Assembly (NCBI RefSeq): GCF_014932895.1
Contig: NZ_JACYOF010000003.1
Coordinates: 310,261 to 374,260, forward strand
Length of the DNA: 64,000 bases
Origin: Bacillus thuringiensis
GTDB taxonomy: Bacteria > Bacillota > Bacilli > Bacillales > Bacillaceae_G
Direction of reading: 5' to 3'
Shown: positions 34,292 to 42,222 of the stretch, piece by piece
How positions within the stretch are numbered: the stretch's first letter is position 1
How the letters are laid out: every line of letters starts with the position of its first letter
Made by a program: the position numbers and the translations under genes
Notes under the pieces: model-generated
What the model was told of the DNA's origin: nothing
The model's database searches: none
The model's input: the letters and a program-made list of their open reading frames with translations, nothing else

Positions 34292-34313
34292 AGCGTACAA
34301 AATTTTGTACACT
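34292..34313 (-). terminator. terminator of the GH25 gene
   Basis: The perfect palindrome GTACAAAATTTTGTAC (34295-34310) is followed on the minus strand by GCTTTTTTATT. Confidence 0.8.
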
Positions 34314-34320
34314 TTAAAAC

Positions 34321-35058
34321 TTAACCTTTCATTCCATAATCCTCAAACTCTTCCTCATCCCCAAAAAACACATTCAAATCAATATACTTTTCTTTTCCAT
34401 TATAACCTCTTAATCTTCCACGATTTGTGTATTGCCAAAACGTCCAATTTCTTTCATCAGATAAACTCGGTTTTATAAGAACACTACGAATCCATATATC
34501 ACATTCAGGATATGCATCCTTTATATATAAATCATAGGCCTCTTGAGTTGCATACAATATAACTTTCTTGTCATAATGTTTTTCGAGCATTCTTACCATT
34601 ACTGACAACTCTTTCACAACATCTTCACGTTTAGGAGGATTGTCTTTTTTATTACCATAAAACTCAACATCAATTACCGGTGGCAACGCTCGTCCATCTT
34701 TTGGGACGGTTCGCATATATTGCTCTGCTTGCGTTTCACCCTTACTATCAAAACTAAAAAAGTGATACGCTCCGGTTCGCATACCTGTCTTATTCGCATT
34801 CGTCCAATTTCTCGAAAAGTACTCATCCACAAACGAGCTCCCTTCAGTGGCCTTTATAAACGCAAACTTCATATTTTGCTTTTCTAACTCTCTCCAATCT
34901 ATCTCTCCTTGATAAGATGCGACATCTACACCTTTTATCTCATACTTGTCCGCACTGACTTGATTCGGAATGAATATACCTTGAAAAACTAAGTAAGCGA
35001 AAACACCCATTACACTAATTAAGGTAAAAACTCCTCCTATAATAAGCTTCTTTTTCAT
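34321..35058 (-). CDS. GH25 lysozyme-like cell-wall muramidase
   Basis: A 245-residue protein. An N-terminal membrane anchor or signal (KKKLIIGGVFTLISVMGVFAYLVFQ) leads to a GH25 domain starting GVDVASYQGEIDWRELEK. Catalytic acids are in VIDVEFYG (DxE, about residue 130), and the C-terminal DIWIRSVLIKPSL...NWTFWQYTNRGRL is the usual GH25 end. It cleaves the MurNAc-GlcNAc bond of peptidoglycan at the outer surface. No SH3 or LysM wall-binding domain is attached, and no phage genes surround it, so a housekeeping hydrolase is likely. GGAGG precedes the ATG. Confidence 0.92.
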   Translation of the reverse strand: MKKKLIIGGVFTLISVMGVFAYLVFQGIFIPNQVSADKYEIKGVDVASYQGEIDWRELEKQNMKFAFIKATEGSSFVDEYFSRNWTNANKTGMRTGAYHFFSFDSKGETQAEQYMRTVPKDGRALPPVIDVEFYGNKKDNPPKREDVVKELSVMVRMLEKHYDKKVILYATQEAYDLYIKDAYPECDIWIRSVLIKPSLSDERNWTFWQYTNRGRLRGYNGKEKYIDLNVFFGDEEEFEDYGMKG

Positions 35059-35092
35059 TCGTATCCTCCATCTTTACGCATTAAAATTCTAC

Positions 35093-35374
35093 TTACCATT
35101 CACGCTTTTTATTAATCATCATTTTTTCTTCAAACGCCTTCTCTAAATCAATTTCTAATTTATTTGCTAAATCACATACATTCCAAATTACATCAAACAT
35201 TTCTAAACCGATTTCTCGTTTCGAATCTTGTATTTTATCACGTTTTAATATAGCTTCTGTTAATTCACCTAATTCCGCCATTGCATACATCGTACGCTCT
35301 TCAATTGTTGTATCTTGAAACCCTTTTTCTTTACTAAAACTTGCTACATACATCTGGAATTCTGAAATATTCAT
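35093..35374 (-). CDS. MazG-like nucleotide pyrophosphohydrolase
   Basis: A 93-residue all-helical protein with the MazG metal motif: AMAELGELTEAI (ExxE) and GLEMFDVIWNVCDLAN (ExxxD). This is the normal length for single-domain MazG-like proteins, which hydrolyse non-canonical or excess NTPs to NMP and pyrophosphate. AAGGGAG precedes the ATG. It lies 34 bases upstream of the GH25 gene on the same strand and may be co-transcribed. Confidence 0.85.
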   Translation of the reverse strand: MNISEFQMYVASFSKEKGFQDTTIEERTMYAMAELGELTEAILKRDKIQDSKREIGLEMFDVIWNVCDLANKLEIDLEKAFEEKMMINKKREW

Positions 35375-35499
35375 ATGTAATCTCCCTTCCTCACAAATAC
35401 TCCATTTTTTCTATTAAACTTAAAATTAAAATTGTATTTTGTTAAATTATAACATTCATACTATAATTTATTTATAATCCATTAACGGGGGTGTTTTCA

Positions 35500-35790
35500 A
35501 TGGCTCTCTTCGCTTCTCCATCATTATTCATAGTAGCAATCATCTCATTTGCACTAGCTTATTTCATTGGAGTAAGACAATATACTTGGCTCTTATCAGG
35601 ATTCAATGAACGCCGTGTACCTGACAAAATGAAGTTATCAAAAATTGTTGGCCTTTATAATTTAAGTGCTGGTGCCATTGCTACAATCGGTAGTGTTTTC
35701 ACTACTCCTAATATCAAAATCATTACTCCTATCATTGTAATTGGACACGTTATTATAGCTGCCTATGTAAATACGCGTATGGTCCAATAA
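35500..35790 (+). CDS. DUF3784-like small membrane protein
   Basis: A 96-residue protein with three hydrophobic segments (LFIVAIISFALAYFIGV, then the GLYNLSAGAIATIGSVF region, and IITPIIVIGHVIIAAYV). The first loop YTWLLSGFNERRVPDKMK resembles the DUF3784 signature. Function unknown. The ATG at 35500 has GGGGGTG 6 bases upstream; an in-frame GTG at 35491 overlaps that site. Confidence 0.75.
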   Translation: MALFASPSLFIVAIISFALAYFIGVRQYTWLLSGFNERRVPDKMKLSKIVGLYNLSAGAIATIGSVFTTPNIKIITPIIVIGHVIIAAYVNTRMVQ

Positions 35791-35793
35791 AGA

Positions 35794-35820
35794 AGACCAT
35801 CCAATTGGATGATCTTTTTT
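35794..35820 (+). terminator. terminator after the DUF3784-like gene
   Basis: AGACCATCC/GGATGATCT with one mismatch, followed by six T. Confidence 0.75.
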
Positions 35821-35836
35821 ATAATTTATCAACATA

Positions 35837-36100
35837 TTACTTCGCTTCTAATAATGACAATCCAAAAGCTTCTCCCACTCCCTTAACTTTCGTAACTGTT
35901 TTTCCCTCTTCCACAAGCTGGTGTAATTCTTTATTAATCTCAGGTTCTCTTTCTACAATTCCCATTTCTTTTGTGATTATTTGTAATCTATCTTCAATCT
36001 TCTTTAAGCGCGCATCATTTTTCTTTTCAGTTTCATTTAATTTTTCAGCGATATAAATAAACCCAAAAGCTACTATCGGTATGACAATCCAAAATTCCAT
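35837..36100 (-). CDS. small membrane-anchored protein with coiled coil and L7/L12-like tail
   Basis: An 87-residue protein. The N-terminal membrane helix (FWIVIPIVAFGFIYIA) is followed by a charged coiled coil (KLNETEKKNDARLKKIEDRL). The C-terminal VTKVKGVGEAFGLSLLEAK resembles the start of the ribosomal L7/L12 C-terminal motif (KVxREITGLGLKEAK). Function unknown. No clear ribosome site precedes the ATG, so expression is less certain than for its neighbours. Confidence 0.65.
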   Translation of the reverse strand: MEFWIVIPIVAFGFIYIAEKLNETEKKNDARLKKIEDRLQIITKEMGIVEREPEINKELHQLVEEGKTVTKVKGVGEAFGLSLLEAK

Positions 36101-36217
36101 GCATGGCTATCATTTATTTTATAAATCATTATTTCCTTTATAACAGCCTTATGGCTTATGTACATGTATTGAGATAAATTCTTTCAAAGGTTCACTTCGA
36201 ATTAAATTAAAATAAGA

Positions 36218-36251
36218 AACACTTCATCGGTAAAAGATGAAGTGTTTTCTT
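36218..36251. terminator. hairpin in the gap before the beta-lactamase-fold gene
   Basis: A perfect 11-bp stem AACACTTCATC/GATGAAGTGTT is followed by TTCTTTTG on the plus strand. No plus-strand gene immediately upstream explains it. Confidence 0.6.
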
Positions 36252-36363
36252 TTGCTTCCCTACTCTCTATTAAACCTGTCTTTTTGTTATAATTACAGTT
36301 CCTCTCTCTAGTTAATAATGTATAATAAATTTAATACTCTGTTTTTTAAAGAAGGGAGTCATT

Positions 36364-37401
36364 ATGAACTTAAAAAATAACGATATATACGAGAAAATGA
36401 ACCAATATTCCGTTACCGGATTAAGCCTTACTGTTATACGTAATAGCAAACTAGACGAAGCGAATACCTTCGGAACACTTGAATCTGGAACAACTAGAAC
36501 TGTCACTACGGATTCCATATTCAATTCTTGTTCTATTAGCAAATTCATCTCCGCCATACTCGTACAAACATTATCAGATCGAGAAATTGTAAATTTAGAT
36601 GAAGACGTAAATGACAGACTCACATCTTGGAACATCCCTACCAATATATTTACTTCACAGAAAAAAATCACGTTGCGAAACTTATTAAGCCACCAATCTG
36701 GAATCATTGATCCTCCTAATAGTTTTGAACATTATACACCTGCAAAGGGGCTACCTACAATGTCTGAACTCCTTTCCGGTAATACATTATATTGTCCCGT
36801 ACCTATAGAAGTAACTTATAAACCAGAGAGTAAATTTCACTACTCTGATGCGAATTTTTGCATAATCGAACAACTACTAGAGGATATTACTGGGCAATCA
36901 TTTAGTGAGTTACTAGAAGAATTTATCTTTCAGCCACTACAATTGAAAAATAGTAAACTCTTCTCTCCCGAAGACATAGATAAAACCGATGATTTTGCTT
37001 GCGGGCATAATAAAGATAGAACTGTAACAAATGAAAAGTATCCATTTTATCCATTCGCAGCTGCTTCAGGTATTTGGACAACACCATCTGACTTATCAAC
37101 TCTAGTAATCGAACTCATTTATTCCTTGCAAGGAAATAGCAAACTAAAACTTTCTCAAGAAACAATACAAGACATGATTTCTCCTCAAGGCTGCTCAAAA
37201 TGGACTGGGTTAGGTGTTTTTCTAGATGATTCTAATGAAGACTTACAAGTTTATTCTCTCGGATGGGGCGTTGGATTTCAATGTATGATGGTTTGTTATC
37301 CATACCGAGGTAATGGCGCTGTTATTATGACGAATTCCGATTTAGGCGTTCATCAAATGGAAGGTATTATTGGTGACGTTTTAAAAATGTTATCCTTATA
37401 A
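36364..37401 (+). CDS. serine hydrolase of the beta-lactamase/PBP4* (class C-like) family
   Basis: A 345-residue cytosolic-looking protein without signal peptide. The catalytic SxxK lies in FNSCSISKFISAIL (Ser about residue 58), the YxN-type motif in HYSDANFCII (about 160), and LLSHQSGI is the usual post-SxxK landmark. Such proteins include esterases, D-aminopeptidases and peptidoglycan-related enzymes. Absence of an export signal argues against true beta-lactamase action. AGAAGGGAG precedes the ATG. Confidence 0.85.
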   Translation: MNLKNNDIYEKMNQYSVTGLSLTVIRNSKLDEANTFGTLESGTTRTVTTDSIFNSCSISKFISAILVQTLSDREIVNLDEDVNDRLTSWNIPTNIFTSQKKITLRNLLSHQSGIIDPPNSFEHYTPAKGLPTMSELLSGNTLYCPVPIEVTYKPESKFHYSDANFCIIEQLLEDITGQSFSELLEEFIFQPLQLKNSKLFSPEDIDKTDDFACGHNKDRTVTNEKYPFYPFAAASGIWTTPSDLSTLVIELIYSLQGNSKLKLSQETIQDMISPQGCSKWTGLGVFLDDSNEDLQVYSLGWGVGFQCMMVCYPYRGNGAVIMTNSDLGVHQMEGIIGDVLKMLSL

Positions 37402-37442
37402 TAAACGAAACAAATATAAAAAAGCTGATTCCCTCAGCTTCT

Positions 37443-37691
37443 TTATATAATATTTTTCGCAACAATTTTTATATGCTCTGGTGCGATAATCTCCATTATA
37501 CTTTCTTGGAAATCTTCATGCAACATTTCTTCAATATGTTCTAACTGCACTTCAACATGTGTGCATTCTAAATTATGTACATTTAATAATGCATAATGAT
37601 CTTTTTTCTTAATTACTAAATATTGATTTTCCTCTGTTACGAGTATCGAGCCTAATCTTATCCCTAATAGGCGTTGATCATCAAACTTCAT
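37443..37691 (-). CDS. 82-residue protein of unknown function
   Basis: The protein begins MKFDDQRLLGIRLGSILVTE and ends EHIKIVAKNII. It is mainly strand-like, with no membrane segment. I do not recognise a family. The start at 37691 is chosen because AAGGGGAAG lies 6-7 bases upstream; the longer frame to 37775 adds an implausible hydrophobic extension without a site. A short AAGCTGA/TCAGCTT hairpin (37422-37440) separates it from the convergent hydrolase gene. Confidence 0.65.
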   Translation of the reverse strand: MKFDDQRLLGIRLGSILVTEENQYLVIKKKDHYALLNVHNLECTHVEVQLEHIEEMLHEDFQESIMEIIAPEHIKIVAKNII

Positions 37692-37969
37692 AATCACTTC
37701 CCCTTTCCCTTCCTGAAATATAATTAATATACATAAAATTAAATTTAAGGTAAAACCTTCTTTGCAGACTACCATATCATAATTTACTAAAATATAAATA
37801 TCTTTTTTTGATAAAAATTCCCATTTTTTATATATTTCGATACAAAAAACTTTCTCAACATTGAAATACGAATTTTCAGTTTTTTATCCCATGAAAATCT
37901 ATTATAATAAAGCTAATAAATGTTTGACCTCTCCTAATTCATGTACATATGGATGATCAGTAGTTGGTG

Positions 37970-38511
37970 CTACTGATCTATTTTTTTGATTTCAGAAAGC
38001 AAATACGCTACATCCTTTCCTACACCACAAATAAGTGCAGAACCCCTTTGAGATTGCCACGGCAATCCGATATAATACAATCCTCTTACTAGACTTATTC
38101 CCTTTTTATGATTAGAAAATCCTTTCGCATTCACTGCCTTTTCTATTTCAATCCATTTATAATCTTGAACAAAACCAGTTGACCATATAACGCTTTCTAC
38201 ACTATATGTATCACCATTCTGAAACATAATGTTATTTTCTGATGCACTTACCGCTTTTCCCTGTAGTTTAATTGCTCCATTACGAATGAGTTCCTTACCT
38301 TCAAAACCAAAAATGGGATCCTTTCTCTTTTGAAACCACCTTCCTCTCCTTGTATTTGTTTCCGCATACAATAAACCCATTTTTTCTAACCAATTAAAAA
38401 TGCTTTTTCTAAAAAGATGTAACGGTAAAAAGGTTAACGGATGACTTATCGCCATCGTAACTTCATGAGTTTTTGCAAGTTCTACTGCTATTTGTATTTC
38501 TGAATTCCCAC
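37970..38511 (-). pseudogene. 5'-truncated flavin-dependent monooxygenase (CzcO/YhiN-like)
   Basis: The minus strand reads SGNSEIQIAVELAKTHEVTM, then AISHPLTFLPLHLFRKS and so on to VIWSTGFVQDYKWIEIE and a Gly/Asp-rich end. SGNS is the second dinucleotide-binding GxGNSG motif and STGFVQDYKW the terminal ATGF-type motif of these flavoproteins. The N-terminal FAD-binding half (about 170 residues, GxGxxG) is missing: homology stops at about 38511, ten bases from the next gene's stop. An ATG at 38455 cannot make a functional enzyme. A deletion is likely. Confidence 0.8.
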
Positions 38512-38520
38512 TTTAATATA

Positions 38521-39213
38521 TTATTTATAAACATCCGCAGCCAAATCCCTCAAAACATCTACATTCATTACTTCAAAGCAACCATTGTTTTTCTTTATTA
38601 TCTCTTTATCACAAAAGGTATTTAATGTTCGTAATAAATGTCGATAACTTGTTCCTAACAATTCAGCTGTTTCCGTTAAATTTCCGTTAAATACAATTCT
38701 ATTCCCATGTTGTACCTCTCTTTCCCCAGCTACTAACATGTAACTCGCAAGTCTATTTTCAAGTGGATACAATAAATTAATTGTACTATTTTTTGAAAGT
38801 CGATTTAATTTATGTGCTAATGATCCGCAAATACATCTTAAAAATTTTGCATCATGAAATAGTTGGTTCCTCACTTTTCCTAAAGGTAGACCAATACAAT
38901 ATGAATCTACCATCACTTGTACGTTTGAAGTAATTTTCTGAGAATGAATTAACTCCACATCGCCTAACAATTGCAAGCTATCATAGAAACAGAGTAATAC
39001 AGATTTCCCATTACTTAATGTATTAAACGCTTTCGCTTTTCCTTCAACAAAGAAATATAAATAGTCTATCTCCTCATTCTCCCTGCAAATGAACTCATTC
39101 TTTTTAAAAAATACAAGTTCCATATACTGCCTCATATCACTACTAAAAAATGAATCAATATGATTTTGCTTCATATACTCTGCTAATTTATTAGAATTAC
39201 ATACTTTCTTCAT
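38521..39213 (-). CDS. Crp/Fnr-family regulator, YeiL-like
   Basis: A 230-residue regulator. The cyclic-nucleotide-binding-like beta barrel covers about residues 25-125 (FFKKNEFICRENEEIDYLYFF, VEGKAKAFNTLSNGKSVLL). The C-terminal helix-turn-helix is about 165-215 (NLTETAELLGTSYRHLLRTLNTF). A few cysteines are present but no Fnr-type four-Cys cluster motif. YeiL-like proteins are commonly divergent from small DMT transporter pairs, as here. The start at 39213 has GGTGGGGGAG upstream; an in-frame ATG at 39252 is less likely. A perfect palindrome lies 54 bases upstream. Confidence 0.87.
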   Translation of the reverse strand: MKKVCNSNKLAEYMKQNHIDSFFSSDMRQYMELVFFKKNEFICRENEEIDYLYFFVEGKAKAFNTLSNGKSVLLCFYDSLQLLGDVELIHSQKITSNVQVMVDSYCIGLPLGKVRNQLFHDAKFLRCICGSLAHKLNRLSKNSTINLLYPLENRLASYMLVAGEREVQHGNRIVFNGNLTETAELLGTSYRHLLRTLNTFCDKEIIKKNNGCFEVMNVDVLRDLAADVYK

Positions 39214-39266
39214 AACTCCCCCACCTTTACAACTCATCCTCATTGTAATCAAAATTTTCTTCTTTC

Positions 39267-39286
39267 ACTATGACATATGTCATAGT
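39267..39286. promoter_or_regulatory. perfect 20-bp palindrome, likely operator of the YeiL-like regulator
   Basis: ACTATGACATATGTCATAGT is exactly self-complementary and has the TGACA...TGTCA layout usual for Crp/Fnr-type sites. It sits between the divergent regulator and DMT genes. Confidence 0.75.
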
Positions 39287-39346
39287 AATACACAATTTCA
39301 GCGTGATACAGTCATTACAAATATGAAATATAAAGGGGATTTTACA

Positions 39347-39769
39347 TTGTATAACTTTCTTTCTGTCCTTATTGGTGTGCTCATTGCCATTATGCTCCCT
39401 TTGAATGGGATTTTATCTGAGTTGATTGGCAATTATACAGCGAGCGTTGTCATTCATCTTGTAGGTTTAATAGCAGTTGTTTTCGTTTTAATCCTTAACA
39501 AAAACAAAATCCATTTTGAAAAAGGTATTCCACTTTATTTATATAGTGCCGGAGCCATCGGAGTATTCACTGTTCTCTTTAGTAATATAAGCTTCTCCGC
39601 CCTTGGCGCTTCTATTACCATCGCATTAAGCTTACTCGGTCAATCTATTACTTCTATTATTATTGATCATTTCGGTTTATTAGGAATGAAAATTGCGAAG
39701 TTTGAAAAGAAAAAACTAATTGGATTATGTTTCATCTCTTCTGGAATTATAATCATGACAATTTATTAA
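39347..39769 (+). CDS. small DMT-type transporter subunit (YdcZ/DUF606), first of pair
   Basis: A protein of about 140 residues with five hydrophobic helices (FLSVLIGVLIAIMLPLNGIL, VVIHLVGLIAVVFVLIL and others). It matches the DUF606/YdcZ half-size DMT family, whose members often work as heterodimers. The likely start is TTG at 39347, because AAAGGGGA lies 7 bases upstream; the ATG at 39323 would include that site in the coding region. The second half-transporter gene follows 13 bases later. Confidence 0.83.
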   Translation: MYNFLSVLIGVLIAIMLPLNGILSELIGNYTASVVIHLVGLIAVVFVLILNKNKIHFEKGIPLYLYSAGAIGVFTVLFSNISFSALGASITIALSLLGQSITSIIIDHFGLLGMKIAKFEKKKLIGLCFISSGIIIMTIY

Positions 39770-39782
39770 TGGAGGCGAGAAA

Positions 39783-40247
39783 ATGTTGTATATTTGTATC
39801 GCTATTTTAGTTGGTGTTTCGATCGTCGTTGCTAGAATTATTAATGCGAATTTAGCAACGAAAATTGGAAATTGGGAAGGTACGTTTTTCAATTATATTA
39901 CTGGATTATTTTTCTCTACGTTATTTTTAATTTTCAGTTCAGATTCATTGTATATTACTAGTCATACGTTACAATCCATTCCTATCGCTGTATACTTAGG
40001 CGGATTAGTAGGTGTTATCGTCATCTCATTATCAAACTATATTACTCCTAAAATATCAGCATTTTATTTAACATTACTCATCTTTATCGGACAATTATTT
40101 ATGGGGACTGTTATAGATTTCTTCCTATCAAACGAACTCTCAATCGGCAAAATTATCGGTGGCATTTTCGTATTAATTGGGCTTACTTACAATTTACTCG
40201 TTGACCGCCCTCTTAAAACGGTGAAGAATAACCACGTTCAATTATAA
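39783..40247 (+). CDS. small DMT-type transporter subunit (YdcZ/DUF606), second of pair
   Basis: A 154-residue half-size transporter with five hydrophobic helices. The conserved GNWEGTFFNYITGLFFS and GGLVGVIVISLSNYITPKIS regions match DUF606. Paired with the upstream gene (GGAGGCGAG before the ATG, 13-base gap) it probably forms a heterodimeric membrane exporter or permease. Substrate unknown. Control by the divergent YeiL-like regulator is inferred from the shared palindrome. Confidence 0.83.
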   Translation: MLYICIAILVGVSIVVARIINANLATKIGNWEGTFFNYITGLFFSTLFLIFSSDSLYITSHTLQSIPIAVYLGGLVGVIVISLSNYITPKISAFYLTLLIFIGQLFMGTVIDFFLSNELSIGKIIGGIFVLIGLTYNLLVDRPLKTVKNNHVQL

Positions 40248-40318
40248 TACTTTACGTTTACCCATCATATATTAATAGAAAAGCTCTTCAAACGAAGTAA
40301 TAGAGAGGAGAATATTCT

Positions 40319-40831
40319 ATTAAAAAAATCATTTTACTTCTAGGTAGCGTATTGATTATTTCTGGAATCGTATGGTTTTTAAACTCTGGAAAATCTATTC
40401 AAGATTTCTATACAACAAGTAAACCAAAGAAGAAAGCTACTATTATTTCAACTCAAAGAGACCCTAATGAGCCCCCTGTTTTTTTAGGAAAACAGGAAAT
40501 AAAAGATATACATGTAGAGTCAATTAAAACCAAAAAATCTATCTTTCTTACAAAAACAGATGAGTTGAAAACATTCATTAACAGTATGGACTCAGCAAAA
40601 AAAGGCGATTTAACACTAGATGAAGAGGGTTCTGATTTAGTAGATTGTAACATGTGGATTACTTTCCAAGATGGAACTTATAAACAATATTTAATCTGGA
40701 TAGTAGATAACAACAGTGGTGAAGTTATGATTGCCCATCAAAACACTCCTGATGACTTAGATCTCACTTATTATCAATTAAATGAAGGCAATTCGAAAAA
40801 AGTATATAACTTATTTAAAAAGATTATATAA
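40319..40831 (+). CDS. exported or membrane-anchored protein of unknown function, probable ATT start
   Basis: A 170-residue protein. The frame is open upstream of a TTG at 40352 and its N-terminus is a typical signal/anchor: xKKIILLLGSVLIISGIVWF. This begins exactly at an ATT codon (40319) that lies 8 bases after AGAGGAG. No ATG, GTG or TTG occurs between that site and residue 12, so ATT is the likely start, or an ATG has mutated. The outer part contains DPNEPPVFLGKQEIKDIHVE and ends KKVYNLFKKII. I do not recognise the family. It stands alone and shares a terminator with aiiA. Confidence 0.7.
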   Translation: MKKIILLLGSVLIISGIVWFLNSGKSIQDFYTTSKPKKKATIISTQRDPNEPPVFLGKQEIKDIHVESIKTKKSIFLTKTDELKTFINSMDSAKKGDLTLDEEGSDLVDCNMWITFQDGTYKQYLIWIVDNNSGEVMIAHQNTPDDLDLTYYQLNEGNSKKVYNLFKKII

Positions 40832-40873
40832 AAGAGAAAGTCATGGGCACATTAGCTCATGACTTTCTCTTTT
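40830..40873. terminator. strong bidirectional terminator
   Basis: A perfect 16-bp stem AAAAGAGAAAGTCATG/CATGACTTTCTCTTTT with A/T runs on both sides overlaps the stop codons of both convergent genes. Confidence 0.9.
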
Positions 40874-41624
40874 ATATATATTCAGGAAACACTTTACAGC
40901 TCTTCTCCTGCTCTATATCATGTCCAAAGAAAACAATTGGCTTCTCTGTCCTCACAACTTCCTTTAATCGATTAATTGAAGATAAAGCTAATTCCGAATC
41001 AAATCCAGCGAACGGTACTTCATCTTCAAAGTTTTCCTTCGTATAGGACGCATCAATCGTTAACAACACAGGACCGGAGTTTTCTGTTTCAATGAATAGT
41101 GACTGATGCCCTGGAGAATGTCCCGGTGTATACAATAATTGAACACCTGGTACGACTTTATAATCTCCTTCAATGATTTTGTAGTTTAAATTCGGCAGTA
41201 TACATTCTTTCAAATATTCTTCTCTATGCTGTGCCGCCTCATATTCAGCACGCTGTACAATGATTGGTGTATTTATAAAAGCGCCATTTCCTCCTGCATG
41301 ATCAAAATGTAAGTGAGAGTTAATAATATAAAGAAGGTCTTCCGGCTCATAGCCAACGCGTTTTAAAATATTCACGATTCTATCTTCTTCAGTCATTTTC
41401 GGTAAAATCTGTCCTTCAACAAATGTACCTTTAAAAAGCCCTTCATTATTAACTGCACTTTCTGGCATACCTGTATCTACTAAAATAGGTCCTTCCTCTG
41501 TCTCCAAAAGATAACACCAGACCGGTAAATTCAATAATTTCCCCGGTGTGAGCGTACTATTAACAGAAGAATGATCTAACATACAACGACCGGCTGGAAC
41601 GAAATAAAGCTTCTTTACTGTCAT
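40872..41624 (-). CDS. aiiA: acyl-homoserine lactonase AiiA (quorum quenching)
   Basis: A 250-residue metallo-beta-lactamase-fold enzyme almost identical in pattern to B. cereus/thuringiensis AiiA, from MTVKKLYFVPAGRCMLDHSS to the end EQEKSCKVFPEYI. The dinuclear zinc motif SHLHFDHAGG, the His in TPGHSPGHQ and the Asp in LLTIDASYTKE are intact. It opens the lactone ring of acyl-homoserine lactones in the cytosol, which interferes with Gram-negative quorum sensing. The start at 41624 has AAAGGTGG 7 bases upstream. It is monocistronic. Confidence 0.96.
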   Translation of the reverse strand: MTVKKLYFVPAGRCMLDHSSVNSTLTPGKLLNLPVWCYLLETEEGPILVDTGMPESAVNNEGLFKGTFVEGQILPKMTEEDRIVNILKRVGYEPEDLLYIINSHLHFDHAGGNGAFINTPIIVQRAEYEAAQHREEYLKECILPNLNYKIIEGDYKVVPGVQLLYTPGHSPGHQSLFIETENSGPVLLTIDASYTKENFEDEVPFAGFDSELALSSINRLKEVVRTEKPIVFFGHDIEQEKSCKVFPEYI

Positions 41625-42019
41625 TATGTATCCACCTTTACATTTAATTTTGGATAAAGTACACAGTAAAAAATTCCTCTCATTAGAAATAAAATCCTTC
41701 TCACCTTTCATTGTTTCAACTATTATTTTTGAATTGTTCGCAACTTTTCATTACATTGTCAATTACTATTCTTTACTCTCCTAGCAGTTGAGAGTAATAA
41801 AACAGCTGTTTGTATTTTGAAATAAAGTTCGATCATTTATAAAAAAATCTGATGGATTATAGGATTTTCTTATTTTGCAATTAAATAAGAAAGTGCTTTA
41901 AACAATACGGAAACAAATACTAGTTTAAAAGTGAAAAAAATATACACTTAAACGAATTTTAGATATAAAATAACCAACTACCTACATAATTGAGAAAAGG
42001 AGTCGGCTATTTTTCTTTA

Positions 42020-42176
42020 TTTATCCCGCATTAATGGGCAGTAAAACCCCTACCTCAAAATTCAGCGAAAGCAAAGAAATTAGGTGGGGATCAACTGCCC
42101 GTAAAAGCCCGATTGGTGCGGGCTGATAATCAGTGGGGGATGAAGAAAACCCCCACTGATTAAAGTTTCACTTTAT
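42020..42176 (-). repeat. bcr1-like repeat element, copy 1 (157 bp)
   Basis: The element is bounded by TTTAT at both ends (42020-42024 and 42172-42176). Inside are nested palindromes such as AATCAGTGGGGG/CCCCCACTGATT and GCCCG...CGGGC. It matches the copy at 62253-62359 in inverted orientation. Size, TTTAT boundaries and palindromic build agree with what is known of bcr1, a MITE-like element specific to the B. cereus group. The rest of 41625-42222 holds no gene. Confidence 0.85.
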
Positions 42177-42222
42177 TATTGCTCTTTATGTGTGGCGAGC
42201 GGGGATTATATAAGGTAATATG

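Noticed and set aside
34321-35058. Prophage endolysin
   Set aside because: The GH25 gene has its own signal/anchor and no holin, tail or other phage genes around it.
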